DNA of 64,000 bases from Daucus carota subsp. sativus (GCF_001625215.2 NC_030386.2:38877296-38941295); one strand, 5' to 3'; counted from the first letter of the stretch, positions 33,990 to 47,507 are shown. A program made the numbers and translations. The notes: generated by a model not told the origin, from the letters alone.

Positions 33990-34902
33990 CTACTGCTCCT
34001 ATATATTAAAGTACACATATTTTATAAATCTCTCCTCTCTCCTCCGTCTCTCTCTCCCATCTCTCTCTCAACGGAGCAGCTTTTGTTAGTTCGTTTCGCC
34101 AATCTCGAGGCATCTCTCTCTTATCCAGCTTCATCACATTCATATTATATAATTAAACACACACTCTCTTCGCTTCAGATTAGGTTTTGATCGATTCGAG
34201 TTCCGAAATAAAGCTTGCTATATTTGTACGATTTGATCAAGTTGATTCGAGACTTGTGTTGCAGAAGCTCCGTGTAGCGATACATATATCTTAAAGTTGC
34301 AGCGAAAACTACGTCGAAGCTTTAATTTACTTGCTTCATTATTATTATCGGCGCAGAAACTTGAAATTTGATCTTCGTTTTTCGAAGTTCGCTGAAGCGA
34401 GGAAGCGCAAAAAAATCCAGCAAAAGTGCAAAACGTAAGTTCGACGGAATCAGGATTTCGAGAATCTCGGAACGAGTTTACATTATTTTTGATAATTTCT
34501 GATGTTTTTTATTTTTTTACCTATAAATTTGTATGTATATACGTAATCGCTGTGGAATGAGTATTTTGAGAAACTCGAACCAGTATTATTAGTGTTTAAT
34601 AATTCATGTTCTTATTTTTACCTCTAACTGTACAGCTAATCAGCTATACGTACCGGAACGAGGATTTCGAAAAACTCAAACCAGTATCAATGTTAGATAA
34701 TACAGTATCTGTTTTTTTACCTGTATATGTATGTTATTTGATTAATTTCAATGTTGATGATCAGCTTTTATTTGTTTGTTGAGCAGAGAAGCCAAGGATT
34801 TAAACGAAGCGTGCGTGAGAAGTTTGATCATATACATACAGGTGTTGTGTGTATATATAAATCAGTAGTTTCGAATAGTGATCAGGAGAGAGGAGGGCGA
34901 AA
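33990..34902 (+). promoter_or_regulatory. Promoter and 5' UTR (with intron) of the CTR1-like gene
   Basis: A TATA-like CTATATATTAAAG is near 33999-34011. It is followed by a CT-rich leader (about 34027-34072). A 5'-UTR intron runs from 34435 (AAAC|GTAAGT) to 34786 (GAGCAG|AGAAG). That intron is built of three related units starting near 34443, 34553 and 34653. Translation starts at 34903 in GCGAAAATGCC. Confidence 0.65.
34443..34735 (+). repeat. Three-copy tandem repeat inside the 5'-UTR intron
   Basis: Units of about 110, 100 and 83 bp begin near 34443, 34553 and 34653. Each starts with a GGAAT or GGAAC word, then a form of ATTTCGAGAAACTCG (ATTTCGAGAATCTCG, ATTTTGAGAAACTCG, ATTTCGAAAAACTCA), then CCAGTAT-like and TTTTTACCT words. 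Each unit is preceded by ACGTA; in the first this is the real splice donor ACGTAAGT. Confidence 0.8.
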
Positions 34903-37900
34903 ATGCCGCACAGAACGACGTACTTTTTCCCGCGGCAATTTCCTGACCGTCGATTCGACTCGTCGAAATCAGGGTCGTCGTCGATTGATCACGAGAAGAA
35001 ATACACAGTTGTTAGCGACGTTGATAAAAAAGGTGAAGTGAAAGACAATGCATTTGATAGGAGCAGCAGCTTCACGGGAGATAGCAACGCCCGTGGAAAG
35101 CAATTGAATGCTTTTGTCAACTGGTTGGCTGATAAGAAAAAAGATAAGAAGCCTTCTGCTCACGTGAGGTTTTCGTTGGACTCTGATGATCGGTATGATC
35201 ATGATGATGAACATCAGCTCTTGCTTTTGCCCGACTCCGCTGAGACGCCGAGTCAGGTTCCTGAGATTGAGGTGGTTGAGGCCGGGAGAGACCAGAGTTT
35301 TGTTCGTCAGGTTGGTAAACTATAGTTCATAGCATCATACGTATTTTTTTTCATTCAGCATAAATATCAACTAACTAATTTATTTGTAACATTTGACATG
35401 GATGTGTAGTTTGTTCCAATGATTATTGGACAACTAACCTCAACTATATTATATATATATGCGCAGCTAAATTCAGAGATTATCAACTTAAAACACATCG
35501 AACTTGAACTATACTTGTGTACGTGTATCAACTTGAGATGACAACTTGAACTAAACCTGTGAAAAAACGAAAACAAAAAAAAAAATCAGGGATTTGAATG
35601 TGAATTATTGGTGATATTTTTCATTTGTGATGATAAGGGTTGTGATTTGTATAAAAATAGAGATTAATGATTTGCCATCTCACATTCTCGTTTTAATTAT
35701 TACTCACTTGAGTATAGGTCTGCATATATAATGGATTGTTTCCATTTCACGATTTCATCCCACTTGTGCATATATATATACATTAGTATATTGTGGATTA
35801 GCTTATTTATTTGGATTTCAATGTTTCATGTCTGTTTTGTGGGTCATATGCTATGTAACTTGTCCAAATGCAAATTCAATAATTTTGTTAACATCTCAAA
35901 AAACAAACTACCCCTTGCTTCACTTAGCTAAGAAGATTAGATTTTTTTTAATACCCCTTGCTTCTCACCAAGAGGGGAAGGGTGTGAACCCGTGTGTGGA
36001 TGGGTGTTAAGACTTGAATTTCTAGTTACTTGTCACTTATTTTAAACATATATACCAATAGTAACAGTGATTTAGTATTTTTGTTTATTTTATTGTTGGA
36101 TAGGAATCATTGACTAGATTGTCAAGCAATGCAAGTAGTTATGCTGGTCACTTGGGGATGGAGGATGTTGTTAGCTATAAAGGTCCCCGGGGTTTTGACA
36201 GACAGGTTCCATTACATAGGCTGTCAAGCGGGAGTAATTTTGCCGGGGAGGTAGGTAAAGAAAGGGGGTTTGAGAGGCAGGTATCCTTGCAGAGGTTGTC
36301 AAGTGGAAGTAGTTATGCCGGTAGTTTATTTTCAGGGACTACATTGGATGGGAACTTATCGAGCTGCATTTGCAAGGATACAACTACAACTGTGAGAGAA
36401 GAACAAGAAGAGAGTGGAGGAAGTTTGGCACGAAGGGTGCGGGAGGGGTATTACTTGCAGCTGAATTTTGCTAAACGAATTGCTCAGCAAGGATCAATGG
36501 TCAGCGAGCCTACACTTCTGCAACAAACTGGAAGTATATGTGCTGATGCTGAAACTGTTTCCTACCGTCTTTGGGTATATTTTCTCTCTGGCATAAATTT
36601 TGCAATTTATTTTCCAAGACTAGAATTGAATTTGACTCAGATTATAACAAAATCTTCTTTTAATAGAATTAAATATGTTCACTCACTTTCAGAGCATGAA
36701 ATCTAGCTGCTAAACAAATCATCACCAAATTTAGTTTGTGAAATTGTAAATTATTGAAAAGGTGTTGCATGTGAAATGAACGCGAACTGAAGAGGGGAAG
36801 AGAAAGATTGAAGGGAATTGCACACACATGAAAAGAAATAATCTCAAAGATAAAGAATGAAGATTGTTCCAAGTAGTGAAAAATTAAGATCATTCTATTG
36901 CATTTGCAGGATGTAGTGATCAATAATTTAACTTGACATGATGTACATCGACTGTCTGATAATTGTTTTAAAAGAATAAAAAATATACACACATATGACC
37001 AATGTTAAACTACGTCTGTCCAAGCACTTGGACAGTTTCCTAGGAGGTTAGACCTTTCTGCATACAACTGATAACTGGGAGGCAGATAAGATGTTGCTGC
37101 TTTAATATATGCGATGCTTCATTGGAATTTGGAAAACACCTGGAAACAGGTTGTTGACAACTAAAATTTTACCTGTCCATAGACTTAAATATATAGTGTA
37201 AATTCTGACTTTCAGAGAATAATTGGGAGGCAGATAAGATGTTGATGTTTTGATGACCTTAACCTGTTTTGTGTTACAATTTTTTTGAACTAGACCTTTG
37301 GCATTGGCATGGGGTATTGGAAGTAGAGGTTCATGTTAAGGCATCCCTCTTGTTTTTGTTTTCTACTTCCATTAAATTTTCCCTTCATGCGTGCGTGATG
37401 ATGTTTCATTTTCTGCTTCCGCATTAAGCACATCTGGATAGAATGGTGACCGGAAGAATTTGCTCGTATATGATTTTTCAGGTCAGCGGTTGCTTGTCAT
37501 ACACTGATAGGATATCAGATGGATTCTATAACATTCTGGGAATGAATCCATATGTATGGGTGCTGTGTAATGAATTGGAAGAAGGTAGACGAATACCATC
37601 ATTGGTGACTCTTAAATCAATTGAACCTGATGATACCTCAATGGAGGTGGTTCTTGTTGATCGCTATGGAGATTCCAGGCTCAGGGAGTTGGAAGAGAAA
37701 GCACAAGAATTATATTTTGCTTCTGAAAATACTTCGGTTCTTGTGGAAAAACTTGGAAAGCTTGTTGCTGTCTATATGGGGTAAGTTTTGGTGGCCTTCT
37801 TAGACTATATACTGGCCTACTGATAGATTGGTGATCAACACTAGACATATGTGGTTTTACTAATATTAAATTTGATTTTTTTTAGGGGAACTTTTCCACT

Positions 37901-40900
37901 AGAGCAAGGTGATCTCCATGTGCACTGGAATATGCTAAGCAAACAAATTAGGGAACTGCGAAAGTGTATTGTAGTTCCCGTAGGAAGTCTGTCCATGGGT
38001 CTTTGTCGACATCGAGCTATACTCTTCAAAGTAAAGTTCATTCTATTTGCTTCTATCTTCATGTATTTGTCTTGAATAATCTAGTACTTGTATTTACCTA
38101 AGAGACTACTTGTCAGGCTTCTGTCACTAATTCTGATTCCACAACTGTCAACTATCGTATTATATCTTGTTTTAGAGATCATCACATTTCTGCTAAATTC
38201 TATCGAGAAGTAGTGCTTGTTATAACAACCAATTTGTAGTATGATTTCTAATATATAAATATGTTAACAGAGTCTGAATATTAATAGTACATACATAAAA
38301 TTGCTTAACATACTATAGTTTGATATCCTGTAGTACGCATTACTGTATGAGTTCAAGAATTAAAACCATTCTTTTAAGCTATGATGACTTTTTGGAAGTG
38401 ACAGAGGCAGTTTTTTTTGTTTGCATGTGATGGTAGGAATCAACCATAACTTGCTGTTGAGAAATTACCTATCATAATAGGCCACATTGAGCTCAAACCA
38501 ATTATCAGCATTCCTCGTGGCTATATATACAACAGATCACTTAGTTTAAGTGGCATATTTACAGATTACTTTGTTAAATATCTCTCTCACTTCTTACTTG
38601 TTGGGCTTAGGTAAATATAGCTAGGTGTTGTGTAAGAAAATAGATGTAAAAAATTTAGAACTTGATGGGAATGTGGAAATTGGAATTGTTAACTTTTATT
38701 ATTAAAATCAGTTATTTTCCCCACCTTTTGCTTTGGTTTTTTGAATGTGGTTGCTGTTGTGATATTTCTTTCTTTGCTTGTTATATTAATTTTGATATGC
38801 GTGCTTATATGTGTATATTAATGTCTCCTTAAAGTTATAATATAAAAGACACTTCAGCAGATACTAATCAGGTACAACTGGTTTATGCACAGAAATTGGC
38901 CGACTCCATAGGTCTACCGTGTCGGATTGCTCGAGGCTGCAAGTATTGCATTGCAGATCATCGCTCTTCATGTCTTGTTAAAATTGACGATGACAAGAAA
39001 CTACCAAGGTGACATACATCTTTGGTCTTTCTGCTTTATTTGGTTCCTCTGTGTTTCCTTTGTTATTTAATGTATTATTTACCAAATGTTTTGTTCTGCA
39101 CGTTCTTGTGTTTTATGGTTGTCATTATATATGCATGCGCACACTTCTTAACAGGGAATTTGTAGTTGATCTAGTTGGAGATCCTGGAAATGTCCATGGT
39201 CCAGATTCCTCGATTAATGGAAGTGTACTTTCTCCAGCTCCTTCACCATTCCAGATACCTCATTTAAGAGAATATCAACAAGGGTTGGTTGATGATGTGT
39301 CCTTTTGTCAAATTTTGAAGTCGAAAAATGAATTTGCTCATGTGAGGAATCCTGTTCATGCAGGTAGATTTTCGACTTCTATCTATAGAGCTTTCCGAAT
39401 TTCATCGATACTTATGCTTTGGGAATTTCATGAATAATTTTACAACAAAATGTATATATGCTGACGTACATAACATCATTTGAGAAGCAGCTGGTCAGAA
39501 ATGGTATCAGAAATGAGTGACTGTGTCCCCGATACTAGTCCCCTAATGAAAGCTATTGGCAGTCACTAGTATCTTTAATCTGTTACACATGTGACACGAG
39601 CTCCTCCAATCATTTATGCACTTAGAAGCATCAATGGAAGATTCAGTTCAAGTTTAACATTAAATATATATGATCATGTGTATGCAATCATCATGTCATC
39701 TGCAAGTATGTATGTAATGAAAGATTTTGCAAGATATCATGACATCCAAACAAAGTATCGAATTTAATACCAATTTAAAAGACTATCTTGAATCATGTAC
39801 CTCTGTCGTGTAGTTGAAGTGCAAAATTTTGTTGTAAAAGCTGCTCTTAATTTTCTTCACCGTCTCTCCTCCATCAATGATTTTCTTACGGTACATTAGT
39901 GACACCATGAACCAACATCAAAGTTTACCCATTTCACTAACAGTAATTACACCAAGGATGTGTAGGACCATGCAAAAGATGACTAGAATGTCAGCGACTT
40001 CAACCTCCCTTTTTGTTCAGTCAGTATCCTTCTTATTCTTTATTTTTTCTTCTGAAGAAATGGGTAAACATATATTGAACACCTAGTTACGAGTTGAAAT
40101 TTTTCCTATGGAAATATTCTCATCAAAACTGATAGTAAATTATATTCTTTAGAAGCATCAATCTTCAAAATGAAATATGAGAACCTTGCTAAATGAAATA
40201 AAAATAATCAGGGCATAACTTTAATGGGAAATAAACGTGTCACACTCACAGCAATACAGCATTAATTATGTATGTCTTTCTAGTCTACCTGCAATGTAGC
40301 TACGGTATAAATCCGTTGCCCATGACATCATGGGACATTGTTGTGTCTGTAGGACTTATTGAATTGATCTTTGATTTGCAGGGAGCAAAACAGAAGGGCG
40401 TCTAACAGAGGGCTCTGGCTTCCATGCAAATAGGAAAGAAGTTAGTTACAGCCCCAAGATTCAAGATACTGGAGGAAAAGAATCGCTTGAAATCGTAGGT
40501 GCTGTCTCTGGAGTGATAGCGGTGGGCCAATTTTCTGGGGCTGGTGGAGACCAGGAAGTTACTGGACCAGCTTACAGTAAAGAAATTGTTGTATCTGAAA
40601 GCACAATGTTAAGTGTACAGCAACCTAGACCCAATATATCGGGACAGTCAGCTGTATTGGAGGCTGAAGGTGGACCAGGAAGACAAGGGAGATTTTCTGC
40701 AAGATACTTGACTATTGAGCCTTCTCTTGCCATGGATTGGCTTGAGATCTCATGGGATGAGTTGCATATCAAGGAGCGCATCGGAGCAGGTAGAGTTTTT
40801 AATGGCTATTTGTAATCAGTGAAATTTAAATGTTTGTTTCCTCTAACTTATTTGGTAAGTAATATGTGTGTTCCTCCCCTTTCAGGTTCTTTTGGAACAG

Positions 40901-43900
40901 TTCATCGTGCTGAGTGGCATGGATCGGTTAGTATTTCTTCATGGCCATCTTACCATTTTCCTGACTATTTCTGAGGATATATCTGTTGATAACCGAGTGT
41001 GGAAGCTTTGATGTGTTAAATTAATTTTTGGTGTTATAACCTCATGACTTAAAATATAATGCAATTTAATAGTAATGTCGGGGTTTTACTTCATAGCACG
41101 AGTGCAACGGTGTCACTTGAAAATAATATACAATGTCTTAATAGTAGATATTGTAGAATAACACTACTGTCATATAATGACTGTCTGAAGAACAATCTGA
41201 CAGATGGGACACTCGGCTTTTGATAAACAAATCTAGGCCATTCTTCCACAGTAAAAACAGTTGAATTAGATTATTCAGTAATGAATTTTAGCGGTCTTCT
41301 CCCCACACCCTTTGACATATTTCATGCTTTCGTGGCTACAAAGTCTCCTCAGTTTGCAGGTATAGGTGCATAAACTGAGTTTGTCTAAAGTTTTAAATTC
41401 ATAATGTTACCATGTGTTATGTGGTGCAACTTCTTACAAATACCTTTAGTATAGAAACAACTGCCTCATTTATTTATTATTCACCAATCTATCCTCTAGA
41501 ACCGTGTCATCCATCTCAGCAGATGAATAAACATACAGTTACAGTGAACGTTACGTTCTCTGTCATTGAATTAATTAGCAAGTCTGTAATTTTGTTGCAG
41601 GATGTTGCGGTCAAAGTTTTAAGTATTCAGGACTTTAGTGATGACCAGCTGAAGGAGTTTCTGAGGGAGGTATGCCTTGTTTATATGTTTTTATCTTTTC
41701 TACTATTAGCTGTGCTTATTTAATTTCCCATTACATCTGTTGTCAAAATTATATTTCATGTTAGTCATATCTTGCACTGTCAGTCCCCAGTTCTTGACCT
41801 CCCCCCTTCACCTACAACAGGGACTTTCATTATATAATTGATATAGGTTTACCACTTCATACAGTTTGCTTTTTTCTTTGATGCAAAGGTGTCTTAATTC
41901 GTATACCCTCCTTTTGATTTACCACCAAAATTTTTATGTTATATGTTTGACAAACTTAAAGCAGTTTCTGTAAAAAAGGGAATTAGAATACATATTTCTT
42001 TCTAAATAAGCATAAACTTCTGCATATGAATATATAACGTCAACATATATACGACTTTTAGTGTTATATTGTGCTGCACATGATTCGATTCATTGTCCAT
42101 CTCTTAAAATTTAGGGTGATTCTGTTTTATGTATAGCACAAAGGTCTTTGAGAAATTCTTTTTTATGCCATAACCTAAACGTGTGTTGACTTCTATTAAT
42201 AAAGGTTGCAATAATGAAGCGTGTCCGTCATCCAAATGTGGTTCTCTTCATGGGTGCAGTTACAAAGCGTCCTCATTTGTCAATTGTGACAGAATATCTA
42301 CCTAGGTGAGTTGTATTTCGCATGTTTAGCCTCTCTTTTTTGGCTATATTATCATTCAATTTAACAAGGTATTTATCTTTATTTGTGTTACAGAGGTAGT
42401 CTATATCGCATCATACACCGTCCATCAGCTGGGGAAACTTTGGATCCAAGGCGACGACTACGAATGGCTCTGGATGTGGTTCGCCACATATACATCTTTG
42501 CTCTCATGATATTTTAATTATTTAGTGTTTCTGTTGTAATATACATATTAATGTATATTTTAAACAGGCGAAGGGTATCAATTATCTTCATTGCCTTAAC
42601 CCACCTATAGTACACTGGGACTTGAAATCTCCAAATTTGCTGGTTGACAAAAATTGGACTGTGAAGGTAACTATATTAACTGAGATGAATGTGAAATCTA
42701 TTGCAAGATATTTTACTTCAAACCAGGAAATAATGCATGTATGCATTTTGTTTAGGTATGTGATTTTGGGCTGTCAAGATTCAAAGCGAACACTTTCATA
42801 TCGTCAAAATCAGTTGCTGGAACGGTAATTCTCTGTTCCGACACAGTTTACATAAAGCTTTAAAGATATGACGTATTGCTGCCCTCCAGATGAGAACTGT
42901 AAATGGTTAATCAAATGACAGTAAATTTTGGAGAGAACTTGTGTGCACTATCATCTTTCCTACTGCAGTAATATATACCAATGGATATGAAAGATATTGC
43001 AGAATAAATGTACACATTTAGTGTTTATTTGGTTGCCTCTCCAATGCCTAGGTATTTATACTTCCTGGGAAGTAGCTATAAATAGAGTTGTTTGGTTGAG
43101 AAAAGCAAGGGAAGAGCTCCATGGAAGTATGAATACCCATGGTTACTTATCCACCCCACCCTTGGTTATTGGAAATTCGGATGATTTTAAATTCCTGAAT
43201 TAACAACCAAACAACTTTTTTCACTTCCTGGGAATTTTAGATACTAGGAAAACTAGTACTTCCCGTAGGAAGTTAATTTTCAGATGCAACCAAACAAGCA
43301 TTTATTATACCAATGATATATCCTTGCATTTGTTTGTAGCTGCCAGATGCCCTCTTAGTACTTTCTCATATAACTGATTTGTCATTATAAAGCAATCTCC
43401 TAACTTCGTCTTGCCTGGTAATGTTATTTGCAAGACTTCAACTAAAAGAAAGAAATGGTATTTAGAAGAAATACTCGTTGCAAATTTGATATACAGTAAG
43501 ACTTTTAAAGTCTTGATCCCTCGCCTATGCATACACATGTTGCTTCTTTAATTCCTCTCTCGTTTCGATACTACAATTTTCAACTGTAGTACCCAGTTCT
43601 ATTACGATAGAAGTCAGATGCTTTGATCAATATCTTGCAGGTTCAACATTTTCTTTGCAGTCAATCAATCAGCATGTAACTCTCTTGCTTTCCCATTTCA
43701 GCCAGAGTGGATGGCCCCTGAGTTCCTTCGTGGAGAGCCCTCAAATGAAAAATCTGATGTTTATAGTTATGGAGTGATTCTGTGGGAGCTTGTGACACTG
43801 CAGCAACCTTGGAGTGGACTTGGCCCCGCACAGGTTACTTTTGAAGATTTCCTAAGAGTCCATATTTGTCTCTATTTTTCTGCAGCTTCTTTTTGTTCCT

Positions 43901-44419
43901 CTCTTGTTCTGAGTTCACTGATGCACATTAATTGTTTTGTTGATTGCCGTGACTTTGTTTATTTTAGGTGGTTGGAGCTGTAGCTTTCCAAAATAGAAGG
44001 CTTACTGTTCCACAGAACACTTCTCCAATTTTGACCTCGCTAATGGAGTCTTGTTGGTCCGAGTAAGAATGTTTCTCTGTATCAAGATTTATTTTTTGCA
44101 CGTGCTTGAAAGAAGAGGATATGGAAGGGTTTACATATTTAGGATTTACTTAATGGCACATTTTAAATTACTCACCATATACCTTTGGGATTTTGCCGAC
44201 GTACTTCGTTTAACAAACTCAGTTTGATCTAAATTATAAAATGTATCATGAAATATTATCTGACAAATATATTTATTTAGTTAGATATTTACCCGGCTCA
44301 AAGAATTTGTGTTCTTTGACAGTGAACCAGCTCAACGACCATCTTTCAAGAGCATTGTTGATACATTAAAGAAGTTACTGAAATCCCCGCCTCAACTCAT
44401 ACAGATGGGAGGATCTTGA
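34903..44419 (+). CDS. CTR1-like Raf-type MAPKKK (EDR1 domain plus kinase)
   Basis: Sixteen coding exons, all in phase, give 947 residues: 34903-35310, 36104-36574, 37482-37780, 37886-38030, 38893-39008, 39155-39363, 40382-40789, 40886-40926, 41601-41669, 42205-42305, 42394-42478, 42568-42666, 42756-42824, 43702-43833, 43968-44062, 44323-44419. The N-terminus ([15 protein letters not shown]) and the LSSGSSYAG repeats fit the CTR1-related subgroup close to Arabidopsis At4g24480. An EDR1-type regulatory domain spans about 280-480 ([18 protein letters not shown]). The kinase has the P-loop GAGSFGTVH (about 684-692), Lys704 in DVAVKV, Glu in FLREVAIMKR, the catalytic loop VHWDLKSPN (about 799-807), DFG at 820, and GTPEWMAPE. 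Trp replaces the usual Arg of HRD. CTR1 represses ethylene signalling at the ER with its receptors; the role of this paralogue is not settled. Confidence 0.93.
43021..43300. mobile_element. MITE in an intron of the CTR1-like gene
   Basis: 280 bp, flanked by TTTA on both sides. Left end GTGTTTATTTGGTTGC and right end GCAACCAAACAAGCA are inverted copies, and inner words (ACTTCCTGGGAA, ACTTCCCGTAGGAAGT) also pair. No ORF. Superfamily uncertain. Confidence 0.65.
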
Positions 44420-44851
44420 AGACATCAGCCTCGAGTTCCATGCAGAGGAATTTACGGTACTTTCCAAGTTCCGGTCCCAACTACTGAAACAGTGCTCGTA
44501 TCCGACTTCTATATTCAATCAACTTTAATAACGTTCTAGGCAACTGATGCAGACATGTTACTTATCTAACAAGCTAAATAAGGCTTAAGCTAAGGAATCA
44601 ATATATGAACAACACTATATATTATTAGTGCGAAGCCAGTTATTCATAAGTGTAAACCTTATTGTTGATCTGAAATACTTGAATAGTTAAAGGTACCTCA
44701 ACACCATTTTGTTATGGTAACACGGGGACATCACAGGGTTCTCAGCCTGGTGATGTCCAGCTATTTGTTTTTTGCTCGCAACAAACTGACGTTTAAGTCA
44801 TGAGCCGAGACTCGTTAACTATGAATAATAATAACATTTTATGTACTTTTT

Positions 44852-44988
44852 TTTTTTTTGACAATGCAGGCTTATATGCCTTGCAAATTAGTATCTGTTC
44901 TAATACTTTTCGGGTGAGCCAGAGTCGAACCCGGGTCTCCCGGGACAACAGAGGATAAACCCACCACTTGGGTTATCCAATGGTGCTC
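44852..44988 (-). mobile_element. tRNA-derived SINE
   Basis: On the minus strand the element starts GAGCACCATTGGATAACCC. It has an A-box-like AACCCAAGTGGTGGG and a clear B box GGTTCGACTCT, the polymerase III promoter pair, and ends in a run of A. The words ACATTTTATGTACTTTT at 44834-44850 and from 44989 are direct repeats flanking it, as expected for target-primed insertion. It lies about 430 bp past the CTR1-like stop codon. Confidence 0.9.
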
Positions 44989-45006
44989 ACATTTTATGTA
45001 CTTTTT

Positions 45007-46435
45007 AACTTGAATAATTTGTGTTGAATTTCACGATTTAGACTTTGGAAACTGTTATACACATAAATTCGTAATAGTTAAACCTATTTATTAATGATTA
45101 AAATGAAAGCAGTGATTTATACTGGATTATTGACGTCAGGTTTAAATATTACAACTTGGTTGATGAATATCACAAGTTGGTTAATGTAGTACTATTATAC
45201 GGAGCCTCAGTTTAACAACTTTGGCCTTCAACTCACGAAATACCCTTCTGGTTTATAAAATAGTAACTCACGTTTAAAAAAAAAAGATAACGTATTGTTT
45301 CATGAATCATGAAATTTTAATCTGATTAACAAAAACATGATAAGATAATTGAGATTTGAGGGTGGTGCGAAAGAGGACGCTCCACTTCTTTTCTAAAATA
45401 TGCGTCTTTCAGCTTCTACCAACTCTTTGGTAAAAGAAGCTAGGCAACTTACTCTGAGAGTCTGAGCTGTTTTAAAAAATAATGGTACAAAAAGTTTAGG
45501 CAATTTTGTTTAGAATTATTTTGAAAACAATCACGAACCTGCGTAGACTGCCTTTTTTTTTTTCTTCTTCTGCAGTTTTCTTTTGCAGCTTCTAGTTGTA
45601 AGTTGTAACCCAACTCAAAATGCTCAAAATGCTGAACCTCTGTTATTTATTTTCTTATTATAATTTTATATTATAATAATTTAATTATTAAAAAAATATT
45701 AATTTACAAATTTAATTTATCAAATAACTTTCATATAAAATTATCTAACTATTTTGATAATTTACAAATCACAATATCTAAATACATTCATGACTTTTTT
45801 ATTCAAATAATAAAAAAAATTTCTAGTGAATGTTCATGGACACATTTCTTTTAAACTCGGCTTACCCCAAAAGCCCTTAGCTAAAATTCTCTATGTGGCA
45901 TCTAGGTGGTACCTAGATGGCACTTATAGAGATTATCCAAAAATTAAAGTACTCCAACCCTCCATCCCCTTAGCAAAAAATATAACCAACAATGTTTGGT
46001 TGGCTATATTTGTCGAACCAAGTTGAGCTCTTAGATATAATTTTACACGACCACAATTATACATAATCTCATTGGAGCATGTACATGTTCACTTAGCAAA
46101 AAATTTACATAATCACTTTAGCCAATGAATATAACCAACCATTATACACATTCCCCTTGGAGATGCTCTTGCAATCCCAAATAAATTGTTCATTCATGTT
46201 TCCCATTAAGAACCGTTAAGAAATAATCCAACCAGTGGTGAAAATAATAAATAATCTGATTAACTTAACATCAAAGATGGATGTTAGTGAAACAAGAAAT
46301 ATATTACCCATTCAATATTTATTATTGTCCTAAAATATCTACTAGTAAAACAGACTTCAACGGCCGGCTTTTTCACATTATCTAGGAAAGCCTCCACGCA
46401 CAAACCTCTGTATCTATCTCCCTCCAACAATCTCC
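45007..46435. other. Intergenic stretch upstream of the TPR gene
   Basis: No gene seen. About 45870-46170 has several words (TTGGAGCATG, TTGGAGATGCTC, ATATAACCAACAATGTTTGG and ATATAACCAACCATT) that look like remnants of small inverted-repeat elements, but no complete element can be bounded. Confidence 0.5.
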
Positions 46436-47107
46436 ATGGATTTCCAAGAGAGAGAACAAGAGACAAAAATGGTCGCCGATCTCCTCCTTCAAGCTCTCGT
46501 AATCATAGTCGTCATCATCACGTTCTTATTCATGTACAAAATCCCCCAAAAATACATCTCCAAGTATCGCGCCACGTCATCGAACTCCTCCGCTCTCCGA
46601 GCTCGCCGTCACTTCATCGCCGGCGCCCAGCTCCTCTCGAAATCTCGGTCAAGTCGCGACCTTTCCGCCGCGAAACTCGCCGTCGAGGAAGCGGACAAGG
46701 CGATTGAGTTGGATCCGCGAGACGCCGCGTCGCATATACTTAAGTCGTTAGCTTTGGAGATGCTAGGGTTAAAGACGGCGGCAATCAAGGCGATTGACGC
46801 CGCGTTGTCGCCGCTCGCGGTGAAGTCGCTTGAGGATGATGAGAAGGGAGATGCGTTGTATAAGCGAGCCGAGTTGCGAGTTGGAGTGAGTGGAGAGGAG
46901 CGAGTTGACGAAGCCGTTTTGAGTGATTTAATTGAGTCGGTGAAGCTGAAAGGGGATAATGTGAAGGCGTTTATGTTGTTAGGAGAGTGTTATGAGAGGA
47001 AAGAGATGAACGAGAAAGCAATGGAAGCTTACGAGAGCGCGATTCGAGTTGATTCGGATCACAAGGGGGCTCGGGAGGCGTTGAATCGACTGGGAGAATC
47101 GCGATGA
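46436..47107 (+). CDS. Membrane-anchored TPR protein, intronless
   Basis: 223 residues. A single transmembrane segment lies near the N-terminus (about residues 13-34, VADLLLQALVIIVVIITFLFM) followed by basic residues, suggesting a signal-anchor with most of the protein in the cytosol or stroma. Tetratricopeptide-type helix pairs follow: SAAKLAVEEADKAIELDPRD (about 80-100), HILKSLALEMLGLKTAAIKA (about 104-125) and a well-kept one, KAFMLLGECYERKEMNEKAM through YESAIRVDSDHKGA (about 180-213). TPRs bind partner proteins; the partner is unknown. The coding part is GC-rich compared with its surroundings. The gene is convergent with the VIN3-like gene, 400 bp away. The start is the first ATG after a pyrimidine/A-rich leader. 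Confidence 0.85.
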   Translation: MDFQEREQETKMVADLLLQALVIIVVIITFLFMYKIPQKYISKYRATSSNSSALRARRHFIAGAQLLSKSRSSRDLSAAKLAVEEADKAIELDPRDAASHILKSLALEMLGLKTAAIKAIDAALSPLAVKSLEDDEKGDALYKRAELRVGVSGEERVDEAVLSDLIESVKLKGDNVKAFMLLGECYERKEMNEKAMEAYESAIRVDSDHKGAREALNRLGESR

Positions 47108-47507
47108 TCCTTATGTGCATTTTCATGTTTGGTTCCGGAACAAGAACAATATAAAATCTAAAATGTAATTTAGTTCCGATTTCCGCTAACCGATAAATCC
47201 GATTTCAGTTAACGGATAATTCCGATTTCCGTTAACTGGATTCAAATTTCAGTTTCATTACCATGAACCAAATACTTTTTAAATGGTTTCTTCGCATCAA
47301 AAACAGAAAGCCTTGGCAATGAAAGATAAGAGTAGAACTGATTTCCTAGATTAAAAATAGAAAGCCTTGGCAAAGAAACTGTTCGATACTAATGATTCTA
47401 ATAACATCAATGTTTTCTGCTAAGCAACGCAACATTAACTCTAAAACAACCAATTTTAACTACAATTACCTAAAGGAAGAAGATTTGATTTGCAGGTCTT
47501 CCAAGAG

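Noticed and set aside
44880..44985. tRNA gene suggested by GGTTCGACTCT and nearby stem-like bases
   Set aside because: No complete cloverleaf; flanking duplications and A-tail show a SINE instead.
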